52,684 nucleotides of DNA from Tomitella cavernea (GTDB lineage: Bacteria > Actinomycetota > Actinomycetes > Mycobacteriales > Mycobacteriaceae), in contig NZ_JAENKO010000032.1 in NCBI RefSeq assembly GCF_016599145.1, forward strand, positions 1 through 52,684, read 5' to 3'. Position 1 is the first letter of the stretch, and the number at the start of each line of letters is the position of its first letter. The position numbers were made by a program, and so were the translations under genes. This document shows positions 42,171-50,575 of this stretch, piece after piece. A model generated the notes under the pieces. It saw only the letters and a program-made list of their open reading frames with translations. It was not told where the DNA came from and made no database searches.

Positions 42171-42178
42171 ACCCCCGG

Positions 42179-42217
42179 GACCGGTCCCGGCCCGGTCTGC
42201 ACGGGCCGGGTCCGGTC
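42179..42217. terminator. Strong hairpin terminator 1
   Basis: Sixteen-nt arms (42179-42194, 42202-42217) pair at 15 positions around a 7-nt loop, 8 nt after the SDR stop. Confidence 0.75.
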
Positions 42218-42234
42218 CTGCGTCCGAGTCGAGG

Positions 42235-42294
42235 CACAGAGCCGAGCCAGGCCCGTGGCCACGATGGTGGCGGCAGGCCTGGCTCGACTCTGTG
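42235..42294. terminator. Strong hairpin terminator 2
   Basis: Nineteen-nt arms (42235-42253, 42276-42294) pair at 18 positions around a 22-nt loop, 10 nt after the PatB-like stop on the minus strand. Together with hairpin 1 it insulates two convergent operons. Confidence 0.75.
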
Positions 42295-42304
42295 TCCATC
42301 GCGC

Positions 42305-43528
42305 CTACGTGCGCGCCAACGCCGCGCCGATGGCATCGACTGCCTGAGGGATCAGCTCACGCCTGGTAGCGAAGTTGAACCGGATGTGGCCGGCACAGCC
42401 CGCACCGAAGGTCGCCCCGTTGCTGATCGCGACCTCGGCGTTGTCGATAAGGAATCGCTGAACGTCGCCTTCGGGCGCAGCCGGGCCCAGATCGATCCAT
42501 CCGAAGTACGTCGCTTCCGGCGAGGCGACCCGCGCTGATGGCAGCGCGCGGTCGACCGCGTCGAGCATCACCTGCCGATTGCCATCGAGATAGTGGACGA
42601 CCGACGCCAGCCATTCGTCCCCGCGCTCGTAGGCGGCGATGTTCGCAGCCACTCCGGTGACCGCCGCACCGTGCGTGACGAAAATTCCCAGTTCGTCCAG
42701 GACGGCGCGCTGGCGCTCTCCGCCCGCGATCATCTGCGCGCACTTGAGCCCCGGGATGTTGAAAGCCTTCGACGCCGACGTGGACGTGACGCAGTGCTCG
42801 GCCGCGTACCCGCCCAACGATGCATACGGCACATGCTGCGCGCCGTCGAATGTGAAGGGCGCATGCACCTCGTCGGAGAAGACCGTCCCGCCGTGGCGCT
42901 CGACGATCTCGGCGAGCGCCGTCTGCTCCTCACGGGTGTAGACCTTGCCCACCGGATTATGCGGGTTGCACAACACCAGCAGTCCGCCTCCGCCGGCGAA
43001 CGCCGCGTCGACCGCGGGGAAATCGATCAGCCATTCACGCCCCTCCTGCAGCAACGGGACTTCGACCACCTCGCGGCCCGTCACGCCCGCGATGGCGAAG
43101 AACGGCCCGTAAGCGGGGGTCAGCAGCACGATCTTTCCGCCGGGCCGGCTCAAGTGTGTGATGGCGAACTCGTAGGCGCGGATGACGTCGGCCACTGGGT
43201 ACACCGCCGCCGGGTCCGGACGCCACCCGTAGCGCCTGGCGTACATTTCAGCGGTCGCATCCTTGAGTGCGTCCTCCATCCAGGCGGGGGTGTAGCCGAG
43301 CACGCCGCGCCGGACCACTTCGTCTATGGCGTCCGCGACCGGTTCGGCCACCCCGAAGTCCATCTCGGCGACGAAGGCTGCGAGCGTTCCTGGGTACTTC
43401 GTCCACTTCATCGAGCCTGCAGCGCGCAGCTGCGGAACCGTCACCGCGCCATAGTCCGGCGTGCGGCCGACCACCGTCGCCGCCCTGTTCCGTTGCGCAT
43501 GTTCCTGGCCGTCATGGACGACAGACAT
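42305..43528 (-). CDS. PatB/MalY-type PLP aminotransferase or C-S beta-lyase (paralogue 2)
   Basis: 407 aa from ATG 43528 (GAGGA upstream). Same subgroup as the gene at 13790: MKWTKYPGTLAAFVAEMDF, NPHNPVGKVY, VFSDEVHAPFTF, PLP Lys in STSASKAFNIPGLK, Arg in GHIRFNFAT. Cleaves C-S bonds or transaminates an amino acid. Last gene of the nine-gene minus operon, just after the regulator. In this setting it may split off a thiol or amine from the imported compound; a role in amino-acid transamination is equally possible. Confidence 0.87.
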   Translation of the reverse strand: MSVVHDGQEHAQRNRAATVVGRTPDYGAVTVPQLRAAGSMKWTKYPGTLAAFVAEMDFGVAEPVADAIDEVVRRGVLGYTPAWMEDALKDATAEMYARRYGWRPDPAAVYPVADVIRAYEFAITHLSRPGGKIVLLTPAYGPFFAIAGVTGREVVEVPLLQEGREWLIDFPAVDAAFAGGGGLLVLCNPHNPVGKVYTREEQTALAEIVERHGGTVFSDEVHAPFTFDGAQHVPYASLGGYAAEHCVTSTSASKAFNIPGLKCAQMIAGGERQRAVLDELGIFVTHGAAVTGVAANIAAYERGDEWLASVVHYLDGNRQVMLDAVDRALPSARVASPEATYFGWIDLGPAAPEGDVQRFLIDNAEVAISNGATFGAGCAGHIRFNFATRRELIPQAVDAIGAALART

Positions 43529-43638
43529 ACCGTTCCTCATTCTCCGACTCCGTCGGTATTCATGGGCTCACTGTCGCCTGTGCAGGCGGGAGCCCGTACG
43601 CATTGCAGAAGCCGCGCGGGTGCTTCGGCCCGGCTGTA

Positions 43639-44415
43639 TCAGCTGTCGCCGTTGATTTCTTTGAGGTAGTTGTAGATGGTGAATCGGGTGACCTCGAGTT
43701 CCTGGGCCACCTGCTCCACGGAGTTCTTGAGCTGGAAGATCCCGCGCGCCTGCAGCCCGCGGACCACCTCGACCTTGTGCGACTTCTTCATCAACGGCAC
43801 CGGTACCCCGGCAGCCTCGATTTCGCGCCGGATCATGAGCTCCGACAGCTCGTCGAGATCCGCCATGAATGTGTCCGTGCCACGCTTGACCGGTGGACGT
43901 TCATCCGCAGGCGGGATCTGACGCGTGCCGGCCTCATCCCGGCCGGGCCCCCGGCCCGGGGACTTGACCGCGTCCGGGCCCTGCACGGCACCCAGCATGG
44001 ACTTGACCACGTGGTCGATCTGCTGCCACAGAGATACGTCGGTGTTGATGCACAGCGCGGCCACCGCAGTGCCGGCGATGTCGTGGATGATCATGGTCGA
44101 CGAGCGCACCCAGCGCCCGTCCGCCAGCGTGCTTTCAAAGGTGACCAGTTCGCCGTCGACGATCTCCGTGAGTTTCTCGACGAACACCGCCCCAGCGGTG
44201 TTGCCCACCGATCTGCCGGACAACGAGCCATGGATCGCGACGATCGAGTTCGGCATCCTGCTCAGGTCGTGGAGCACCACCTCGGTACCGGAGGGCAACG
44301 CGCGCCCCAGAACGTCCACGAACCCCGTGAACAACGTGATCAGCCGCTCGCCGTCCATTGTCCTGCCGATCGACGCCGACACCGATACGTCGTCATGGTC
44401 CATCGCCTCGGTCAT
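43639..44415 (-). CDS. YheO/DauR-like transcriptional regulator (PAS-like + HTH)
   Basis: 258 aa from ATG 44415 with GGGGAG 5 nt upstream. The N-terminal YheO-like sensor (LPSGTEVVLHDLSRMPNSIVAIHGSLSGRSVG) spans about residues 30-140. A Gly/Pro/Arg linker leads to a C-terminal HTH, KVEVVRGLQARGIFQLKNSVEQVAQELEVTRFTIYNYL. DauR, the best-known relative, represses D-arginine catabolism. Sitting inside the operon, it probably controls both operons through TCAAC-N5-GTTGA and responds to a pathway amino acid. Binding itself is inferred. Confidence 0.83.
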   Translation of the reverse strand: MTEAMDHDDVSVSASIGRTMDGERLITLFTGFVDVLGRALPSGTEVVLHDLSRMPNSIVAIHGSLSGRSVGNTAGAVFVEKLTEIVDGELVTFESTLADGRWVRSSTMIIHDIAGTAVAALCINTDVSLWQQIDHVVKSMLGAVQGPDAVKSPGRGPGRDEAGTRQIPPADERPPVKRGTDTFMADLDELSELMIRREIEAAGVPVPLMKKSHKVEVVRGLQARGIFQLKNSVEQVAQELEVTRFTIYNYLKEINGDS

Positions 44416-44439
44416 CTCCACTCCCCGTCGTCGTTCCTG

Positions 44440-45543
44440 TCAGTTGCCTGCGACGTCGGCGAACGCTCGCAGAAAGGCGTCGTTGTCGGACTCGCAGCCC
44501 ACCGTCACGCGCAGACCCAGGCCTGGATACGGGCGTGTGATCACCCCACGCCGCTCGAGGCCGTGCGCCCACTGCACCGCCCGGTCCGAGGCGATCCACA
44601 GAAAGTTCGCTGCTGAATCGGCCACGTCGAACCCGCGGCGGCGAAGCTCCTCGGTGAGGCGCGTCCGTTCGTCCACGACCTCCGTGAGTCTGCGCCGGAA
44701 CTCCGGTTGCACCCGCGGGTGCAGCGACGCCAGCGCCGCCGCTTCCGCGGACCGGGAGACCGAGAACGGTGAGGTCACCCTGCGCAGGGCCGCGCCGATG
44801 TCCGGGTCGGCCACGGCATATCCGATACGCGCGCCCGCCAGTCCGTACGCCTTGGAGAAGGTTCGCAGCACCACCAGATTGGGGTGCGAATCCACCAGGT
44901 CCATGCCCCGAACCGTATCCGGATTCGTGTCGAATTCGGCGTACGCCTCGTCGAGCACCACCAGTGTCTCCCCGGATACCGCCGACATCAGCCGCGCCAC
45001 GTCGTCCGCGGCAAGCGCCGTCGACGTCGGATTGTGCGGGCTGCACAGGAACACAACGCGGGTGCGCGGGCCCACCGCCGCGGTCATCGCGTCCACATCC
45101 AAACCGGGTCCCGCCGGAGAAGACTGCCCCAGCACCGGCACGCCGATGAAGCGCGCCCCCGCGATCTCGGCGGCCATCCGGTAGGCGGAGAACGCCGGTA
45201 CCGGAGCGATCACCTCGTCACCCGGGTCGCACGTCGCCTCGACGACGCTGCGGCACAACTGCAGCGAGCCGCCGGCCGGGGCGATCGCGCCGGGGTCGAC
45301 GCCGAGCCGTTCCCCCAGAGCGGCGCGCAAGTCGTCCGCATAAGGCGTCGGATACCGGTTGAGTTCGGTTTCCCTGGTCAACGCCTCGATCACTCCCGGC
45401 AAAGGTGGGTACGGCGATTCGTTGCCGGAGAGTTTCACCGAGTGTGCCGGACCTCCCTGCGCGGCGATGAGCGCTGGGGTACGCCCCGCACTGTAGTCCG
45501 GCAGCGCCTCGACAGCGGCCCTGATCCGCACGCCCGTCCTCAT
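44440..45543 (-). CDS. HisC/Pat-like aminotransferase (class I/II PLP)
   Basis: 367 aa; ATG 45543 overlaps the amidohydrolase stop by four bases. VKLSGNESPYPPLPGVIEA, NRYPTPYADDLRAAL, CSPHNPTSTAL, VLDEAYAEFD and the PLP Lys in RTFSKAYGLAGARIGYA fit histidinol-phosphate or aromatic aminotransferases. A housekeeping hisC would lie with his genes, so a catabolic transamination within this operon is more likely. Second PLP enzyme in the same operon. Confidence 0.87.
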   Translation of the reverse strand: MRTGVRIRAAVEALPDYSAGRTPALIAAQGGPAHSVKLSGNESPYPPLPGVIEALTRETELNRYPTPYADDLRAALGERLGVDPGAIAPAGGSLQLCRSVVEATCDPGDEVIAPVPAFSAYRMAAEIAGARFIGVPVLGQSSPAGPGLDVDAMTAAVGPRTRVVFLCSPHNPTSTALAADDVARLMSAVSGETLVVLDEAYAEFDTNPDTVRGMDLVDSHPNLVVLRTFSKAYGLAGARIGYAVADPDIGAALRRVTSPFSVSRSAEAAALASLHPRVQPEFRRRLTEVVDERTRLTEELRRRGFDVADSAANFLWIASDRAVQWAHGLERRGVITRPYPGLGLRVTVGCESDNDAFLRAFADVAGN

Positions 45544-46802
45544 CGCCCCACCGACGAGACAACCGTATCGATGCCGTTCTGCGTCACGCGCCGACCACCG
45601 ACCATCACCATGCGCACCTTCTCCCACGCGTCCAATCCTGCGAGCGGATCGCCGTTAAGGGCGACAAGGTCGGCACGCGCGCCCACCTGCACCGTGCCCG
45701 TCTGTGCCCCCAGCCCGCAGGCCTCGGCTCCACCTGCGGTGGCCGCAGACAGGATCTCCGGCATGCTCCATCCCGCGGCGTCGAGCAGCCGCAGCCCGTC
45801 CACGTACGCGTCGACGGGCATCGGATGCCCGCCTGACTCCAGGCCCGAATCGGTGCCGACGGCCAGCCGCACGCCCTGTTCGCGGAAAGCGGCCAAGCGC
45901 GCCAGGAATCCTTCGAGCCACGGCCCGAGCCCGGCGCGCAGGCGCCACATGCCGCCCGACATCGTGGGGCACACGATGATGCCCGCCTCCGCGATCGCTT
46001 CGACCACCCGGGAATCCGGCACGGCGACGCCGGCGAGACCTTCCTCGCCCATGAACGAGCAGTGCTCGATGCTCGTCACCCCGGCGGTGACGCAGTCGCG
46101 GATGCCGTCGATCCCGTGCGCGTGCGCCGCGACGAAGCCGCCCTTGGCCTGCGCCTCGTCCACGGCGACGCGGATCTCGCGGGCGGTGTACTGCGATTTC
46201 CACAGCGGCACCGAGTTGGTGAGACTTCCGCCGGTGGCCATGATCTTGAGCCCGTCGGCACCGGCACGGAAGTTCTCCCGCGCCACCCGCCGGATGCCGG
46301 CCTCGTCGTCCGCCTCGCCGCCCATGTACCAGCAGTGGCCGCCGGTCTGGGTGATCGGGCGCGTGGCTGCGCGGATCCGCGGACCGACCGCCATCCCCGC
46401 GTCGATCGCGTCGCGCAGCGTCACGTCCAGAAAGCCCCGCCCGCCGAGTTCGCGCACCGTGGTCACGCCGACCGAGACGAGCTTGCGCGCATTCTCCGCC
46501 ATGCGCAGCAGCAACTGCCGGTCCTGCTCTCCACCACTGCCCTCGGGAGTCATGGTCGAATCGAAGCCCAGGTGCACGTGCGCATCGACGAAGCCCGGCA
46601 TCACGGAGGCACCCGGCAGGTCGATCGCCGGGGCTCCGTCGCCGCCCGCAGACCCGTCGGCGACGCCCATCGGCCGCAGTTCCGCTATACGGCCGTCGCG
46701 CACCACGATCTCGGTGCGTTCGAGCGTCTCCCGGCCATGGTCGCCGCCGGTCACCACGCGATCCGGGCGCAGGATCGTCACACCCGTGGGCGGCGCGGTC
46801 AC
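45540..46802 (-). CDS. Metal-dependent amidohydrolase (imidazolonepropionase/prolidase-like)
   Basis: 420 aa; GTG 46802 overlaps the ligase stop by four bases. Urease-superfamily barrel: MPGFVDAHVHLGFD (HxH), GADGLKIMATGG (Lys often carbamylated), VAAHAHG, IEHCSFM and LAVGTDSGLE (Asp). N- and C-terminal beta strands form the usual composite sandwich (ALNGDPLAGLDAWEKVRMVMVGGR). Relatives cleave C-terminal peptide or N-acyl amino-acid bonds. It probably liberates the amino acid that the two PLP enzymes process. Confidence 0.86.
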   Translation of the reverse strand: MTAPPTGVTILRPDRVVTGGDHGRETLERTEIVVRDGRIAELRPMGVADGSAGGDGAPAIDLPGASVMPGFVDAHVHLGFDSTMTPEGSGGEQDRQLLLRMAENARKLVSVGVTTVRELGGRGFLDVTLRDAIDAGMAVGPRIRAATRPITQTGGHCWYMGGEADDEAGIRRVARENFRAGADGLKIMATGGSLTNSVPLWKSQYTAREIRVAVDEAQAKGGFVAAHAHGIDGIRDCVTAGVTSIEHCSFMGEEGLAGVAVPDSRVVEAIAEAGIIVCPTMSGGMWRLRAGLGPWLEGFLARLAAFREQGVRLAVGTDSGLESGGHPMPVDAYVDGLRLLDAAGWSMPEILSAATAGGAEACGLGAQTGTVQVGARADLVALNGDPLAGLDAWEKVRMVMVGGRRVTQNGIDTVVSSVGR

Positions 46803-48382
46803 GCCCCGGCCTCCGTTCGGGCCGCGTGCGCCGCGGCCCCGTCCGCGGCGGCCTGGCGCAGCACCCTCTTGAGGATCTTGCCGTTGGGGCTCTTGGGCAG
46901 GCTCTCGACGATGTGCACCCGGCGGGGGTACTTGTAGGCGGCGACGCTGTCCTTCACGAACTCACGGATCTCGTCCGGCGTCGCCTGCGCACCGGGTCGG
47001 AGGGCGACCGCGGCCACGACCTCCTCGCCGAGGCGCTCGTCGGGTTCGCCGAACACCGCCGCCTCCAGCACGGCCGGATGCGCATAGAGCACCTCCTCGA
47101 CCTCCCGAGGATAGATGTTGTAGCCCCCGCGGATGACCAGGTCCTTTTTGCGGTCGACGATGAACAGGTACCCGTCCTCGTCGCGGTAGCCGAGGTCGCC
47201 GGTGCCGAACCAGCCATCGCGGATCACCTCCGCGGTCTTCTCCGGCTGACGGAAATACCCCTTCATCACATTGTGACCACGGAAGTGCAGCTCGCCGACG
47301 TTCGCCGCGCCGGCCGGCAGCTCCTCGCCGGATTCGTCGACGATGCGGACCTCGACGCCCCAGATCGGCTTGCCGATCGAACCCGCACGGCGGTCCTGAC
47401 GGCTGCGGCTGGCAGTGACGACGCTCGCGGATTCGGTGGATCCGTACCCCTCGAGCAGGACCGCGGCCGGGAACTGTCCCTCGAAGTCCTCCAGTGAGCG
47501 ACCGGGCATCGGCGCGCCCCCGGAGATGCCGCACCTCAGCGTCGGCAGGTCGATACGCTCTGCCGCCGCGGCCTGGCGCACCGCGATGAACATCGTGGGC
47601 ACCCCGAAGAACACGCTCACCGCATGGCGCGCTGCCTCGGCGAGCACGGCCGACGGCTCGAAGCGCGGTATCAGCACCACCGGCGAGCCGAAGCGCAGCG
47701 CCGTGTTCAGCACGCTCGACAAGCCGAACACATGGAAGAACGGCAGCGCGCCCAGGATCACGTCGTCCGGACCGATACCGACCCGTTCCCCGGCGATCGT
47801 GCAGTTCATGTACAGCTGGAAATGGGTCAGTTCGGCGCCCTTGGGCCGTCCGGTGGTGCCGGAGGTGTAGATGATCACGGCGGTGTCCTGCGGCGCGGTC
47901 GGTTCCGGTCGCTCCAGCGGTTCGCCCGCGAGCAGCTCGTCGAAGGCGACGAGCCGCTCGGCGTTCTCGTCGGCCGCTCCCGCCGCGCCAACGTACACGA
48001 TCGGCAGTTGCGGCAGTCCGGCTTCGACGCGGGCCGCAAGCGCCCCTTCGAGACCGTCGCCACTGGTGATCAGAAGGGACGCCCCGGAATCGGACAACTG
48101 ATGGGCCACCTCCCCGGGGCGCAGCAGCGGATTGAGCGGCACCGTCACCAGCCCCGCCCGCAACGCGCCCAGGTAGCTGTGAACGAACTCGGGGCCGTTC
48201 GGCAGTTGCACGGCGACGCGGCTGCCGCGCTCGAACCCCTGGGCTGCGAGCCACCCGGCGACCCGGGCGGACGCACGGTCCACCTCCTCGTTCGTCAACG
48301 TGGTGTCGCCGCAGTACAGCAGCGGAGCCTGCGGCCGCGCGATGCGGGACTCGACCAGCATCGTGGCGAGATTGAACGACAC
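46799..48382 (-). CDS. AMP-forming acyl-CoA ligase in the catabolic operon
   Basis: 527 aa. IIYTSGTTGRPKGAELTHFQ P-loop, EGYGSTESASVV, WFGTGDLGYRDEDGY, KKDLVIRGGYNIYP hinge and catalytic Lys in KSPNGKILKRVL. It activates a carboxylic acid, perhaps the acyl half released by the amidohydrolase or the keto-acid from transamination. Coupled to the amidohydrolase (GTGA overlap) and 37 bp after the YdhR-like gene. Confidence 0.88.
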   Translation of the reverse strand: MSFNLATMLVESRIARPQAPLLYCGDTTLTNEEVDRASARVAGWLAAQGFERGSRVAVQLPNGPEFVHSYLGALRAGLVTVPLNPLLRPGEVAHQLSDSGASLLITSGDGLEGALAARVEAGLPQLPIVYVGAAGAADENAERLVAFDELLAGEPLERPEPTAPQDTAVIIYTSGTTGRPKGAELTHFQLYMNCTIAGERVGIGPDDVILGALPFFHVFGLSSVLNTALRFGSPVVLIPRFEPSAVLAEAARHAVSVFFGVPTMFIAVRQAAAAERIDLPTLRCGISGGAPMPGRSLEDFEGQFPAAVLLEGYGSTESASVVTASRSRQDRRAGSIGKPIWGVEVRIVDESGEELPAGAANVGELHFRGHNVMKGYFRQPEKTAEVIRDGWFGTGDLGYRDEDGYLFIVDRKKDLVIRGGYNIYPREVEEVLYAHPAVLEAAVFGEPDERLGEEVVAAVALRPGAQATPDEIREFVKDSVAAYKYPRRVHIVESLPKSPNGKILKRVLRQAAADGAAAHAARTEAGA

Positions 48383-48419
48383 GGCGATCCTTTCGGTCGG
48401 GCGGGGCTGGTGGAGACGG

Positions 48420-48710
48420 CTATTCGCTCAGCGTCATCTGGACGTCGAGCACCTCGACAGCGAGCTCGCCTTCGATGCCGTAGCGCTCACGGACGCTGCC
48501 GACGATGGGACCGTTGACGTAGTCGTCCGCCGCCTGGCGCGTGTGGAAGATGTAGATGCCGCCGACCAGGCCGGTGGACGGGTCCTTGACGTAGTACTTC
48601 TGGCTGAGTCCGGGCAGGGCGCGGAACTTCTCCAGACCCGCGTGGGACAGCTGCGTCAGCTCGTCCTCGCTCTTGTTGCTGCGGAAGCGCATGGAGACCA
48701 CTGCGGCCAT
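48420..48710 (-). CDS. YdhR-like putative monooxygenase (paralogue 2)
   Basis: 96 aa. Collinear with the protein at 40007: LPGLSQKYYVKDPSTGLVGGIYIFHTRQAADDYV, and both end in a DVxMTLS motif. It lies between the ABC lipoprotein and the ligase in the minus operon; 87 bp upstream are free of a clear promoter. Having near-identical copies in both operons points to duplication within the pathway rather than chance. Confidence 0.82.
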   Translation of the reverse strand: MAAVVSMRFRSNKSEDELTQLSHAGLEKFRALPGLSQKYYVKDPSTGLVGGIYIFHTRQAADDYVNGPIVGSVRERYGIEGELAVEVLDVQMTLSE

Positions 48711-48797
48711 TAACTTTTCCTTTCGTGACGTCGGCTGGTCCCGGGATGGGCCGGCCGGTGGATCTGCGGGATGGCAGGCGGGTGACGATCCGGCGGA

Positions 48798-49736
48798 TCA
48801 GTGCCCGGTAGGCGGGTTCACCTCGCACCGGTCCACGGCGTAGTTGCCCAGATGCCAACGGTCCAGGATCTGCTGGTATTGCCCGCTATCGATGGCGTGA
48901 TTGATGGCATCACACACCGGCTGCGCCAGTCCGCTGCCCTTCTTCGTGACGATGCCGATGAGCGAATCCTCCTTCGGCAGTGGGAAGTAGCCGGCCACGC
49001 GAACATCGGCGTCGTCCTGCGCAGCCCGGTAGTCGGCGACGGCGCCGATCGTCAGGTAGGCGTCGACCTTGCCGGACTTCAGGGCAAGGTACGACGATGA
49101 CGTCTCGCCGTAGCCCTTGATGTCGATCGGCTCCAGGCCCTTCCCTGTGACCTCCGCGTTCCACTGGTCGAGCAGGCCTGCCTGGGCGGTGCCCGGCTTG
49201 ATCGCCACCGTCTTGCCCGCCAGGTCCTCGGGGCCGTCGACGGTGAGGTCCGAGCCCTTCTCGGTGAGGAAGGCGTACTTGTTCACCGCGAACGAGGACA
49301 TGTCGTACTTCTCCTCGCGGTCCTTGTTGATGTCGATCTGCGAGACGAGGATGTCGTATTTGCCGGATTCGAGGCCCAGGAACGCCCCTTCGAACGAGTC
49401 CTTCTTGTCCACCTTCTCCAGGCCGAACGTCCCGGCGATGAGATCCTCGATATCCGGGAGCAGGCCGATGAGCGTGGGGTCGTCGACCGAGCTGAACGCG
49501 ATCGGAGGGTATTGGCTCTGGCCCGTGCCCTGTCCGAATACGAGCTGCCCGGCATCCCGGTACTGCTGAGGAACCTGCGACGCGATCGAGTCGACCTTTT
49601 CCACCTGCACGCCGCCGGAGGCCGTGTCGGCCGCAGCAGCGACGTCGCCGGCGCTGCTGCCGCACGCTGCAATCAGCCCGGCGGAGGCGAGCAAGGCGGT
49701 GATCCCGAGCGTGCTGCGCAATCCAGTTCTCGGCAT
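48798..49736 (-). CDS. ABC transporter substrate-binding lipoprotein (amino-acid type)
   Basis: 312 aa from ATG 49736, with AAGGGGA 8 nt upstream. Lipobox LIAAC after a short hydrophobic helix. Mature protein shows the type II periplasmic binding fold of SBP family 3: PPIAFSSVDDPTLIGLLPDIEDLIAG, YDILVSQIDINKDREEKYDMS, DLAGKTVAIKPGTAQAG, and SGKVDAYLTIGAVADYRAAQ. Binds an amino acid or similar zwitterion outside the membrane. Third gene of the operon. Confidence 0.88.
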   Translation of the reverse strand: MPRTGLRSTLGITALLASAGLIAACGSSAGDVAAAADTASGGVQVEKVDSIASQVPQQYRDAGQLVFGQGTGQSQYPPIAFSSVDDPTLIGLLPDIEDLIAGTFGLEKVDKKDSFEGAFLGLESGKYDILVSQIDINKDREEKYDMSSFAVNKYAFLTEKGSDLTVDGPEDLAGKTVAIKPGTAQAGLLDQWNAEVTGKGLEPIDIKGYGETSSSYLALKSGKVDAYLTIGAVADYRAAQDDADVRVAGYFPLPKEDSLIGIVTKKGSGLAQPVCDAINHAIDSGQYQQILDRWHLGNYAVDRCEVNPPTGH

Positions 49737-49810
49737 AGAAGTGTTCCCCTTCGTCAGGGTGGAGGGGTTCCGATGCGGGTGCGCCGAAAACCATGCTGGA
49801 GGTGGTGTTT

Positions 49811-50569
49811 TCACAACACCTTGGACAGGAAGTCGGCGGTCCGCGGTTCCCGCGGATTGCTCAGAACCTGGTCGGGCGGGCCGGATTCGACAACCTCGCC
49901 GTCGTCCATGAACACGACATTGGTGGCGACCTCACGGGCGAACCCGATCTCGTGAGTGACCACGATCATCGTCGTGCCTGCCCGAGCGAGGTCCTTCATC
50001 ACCTGCAGGACGTCTCCCACCAGCTCCGGATCCAGTGCGGAAGTGGGCTCGTCGAACAGAATCAATGCGGGATCGACGGCCAGCGCGCGGGCGATGGCGA
50101 CGCGTTGCTGCTGCCCGCCGGACAGCTGACGCGGGTGCGCGAACTCCTTGTCCGCCAGCCCCACGACCGCGAGGACCTCCCGGGCGCGCTCCTCTGCACG
50201 GGAGCGCGACACACCATGCACCGAGACCAGCGCCTCGGTGACGTTGTCCAGGATGGTCAGGTTCTGGAACAGGTTGAACCCCTGGAACACGAAGCCGATA
50301 TTCGCGCGCTGGCGCAGGATCTCGCGGGGCCGCAGCTCGTGCAGCCGCCCGCGGTGCCTGCGGTAGCCGATCAGTTCGCCGTCCACCTTGGTGTAGCCAC
50401 GGTCGAAACGCTCCAGGTGATTGATGCCACGCAGCAGTGTCGACTTGCCGGAGCCGGACGGGCCGAGGATCACCGTCACATCGCCCTTGTCGACGGTCAT
50501 GCTCACGCCTTTGAGCACGTCGACCGCGCCGAAGCTCTTGTGGACGTCGTGGATCTCTACCAGTGCCAT
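49811..50569 (-). CDS. ABC transporter ATPase, polar amino-acid type (GlnQ-like)
   Basis: 252 aa. Walker A LGPSGSGKST, Q-loop FVFQGFNLFQNLT, signature LSGGQQQRVAIARAL, Walker B LILFDEPTSALDPE and switch His in VVTHEIGFA. Energises uptake through the permease encoded 6 bp upstream. An insertion in the helical region (YRRHRGRLHELRPREILRQR) is common in this subgroup. The lipoprotein gene follows 74 bp later. Confidence 0.9.
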   Translation of the reverse strand: MALVEIHDVHKSFGAVDVLKGVSMTVDKGDVTVILGPSGSGKSTLLRGINHLERFDRGYTKVDGELIGYRRHRGRLHELRPREILRQRANIGFVFQGFNLFQNLTILDNVTEALVSVHGVSRSRAEERAREVLAVVGLADKEFAHPRQLSGGQQQRVAIARALAVDPALILFDEPTSALDPELVGDVLQVMKDLARAGTTMIVVTHEIGFAREVATNVVFMDDGEVVESGPPDQVLSNPREPRTADFLSKVL

Positions 50570-50575
50570 GGTGTC

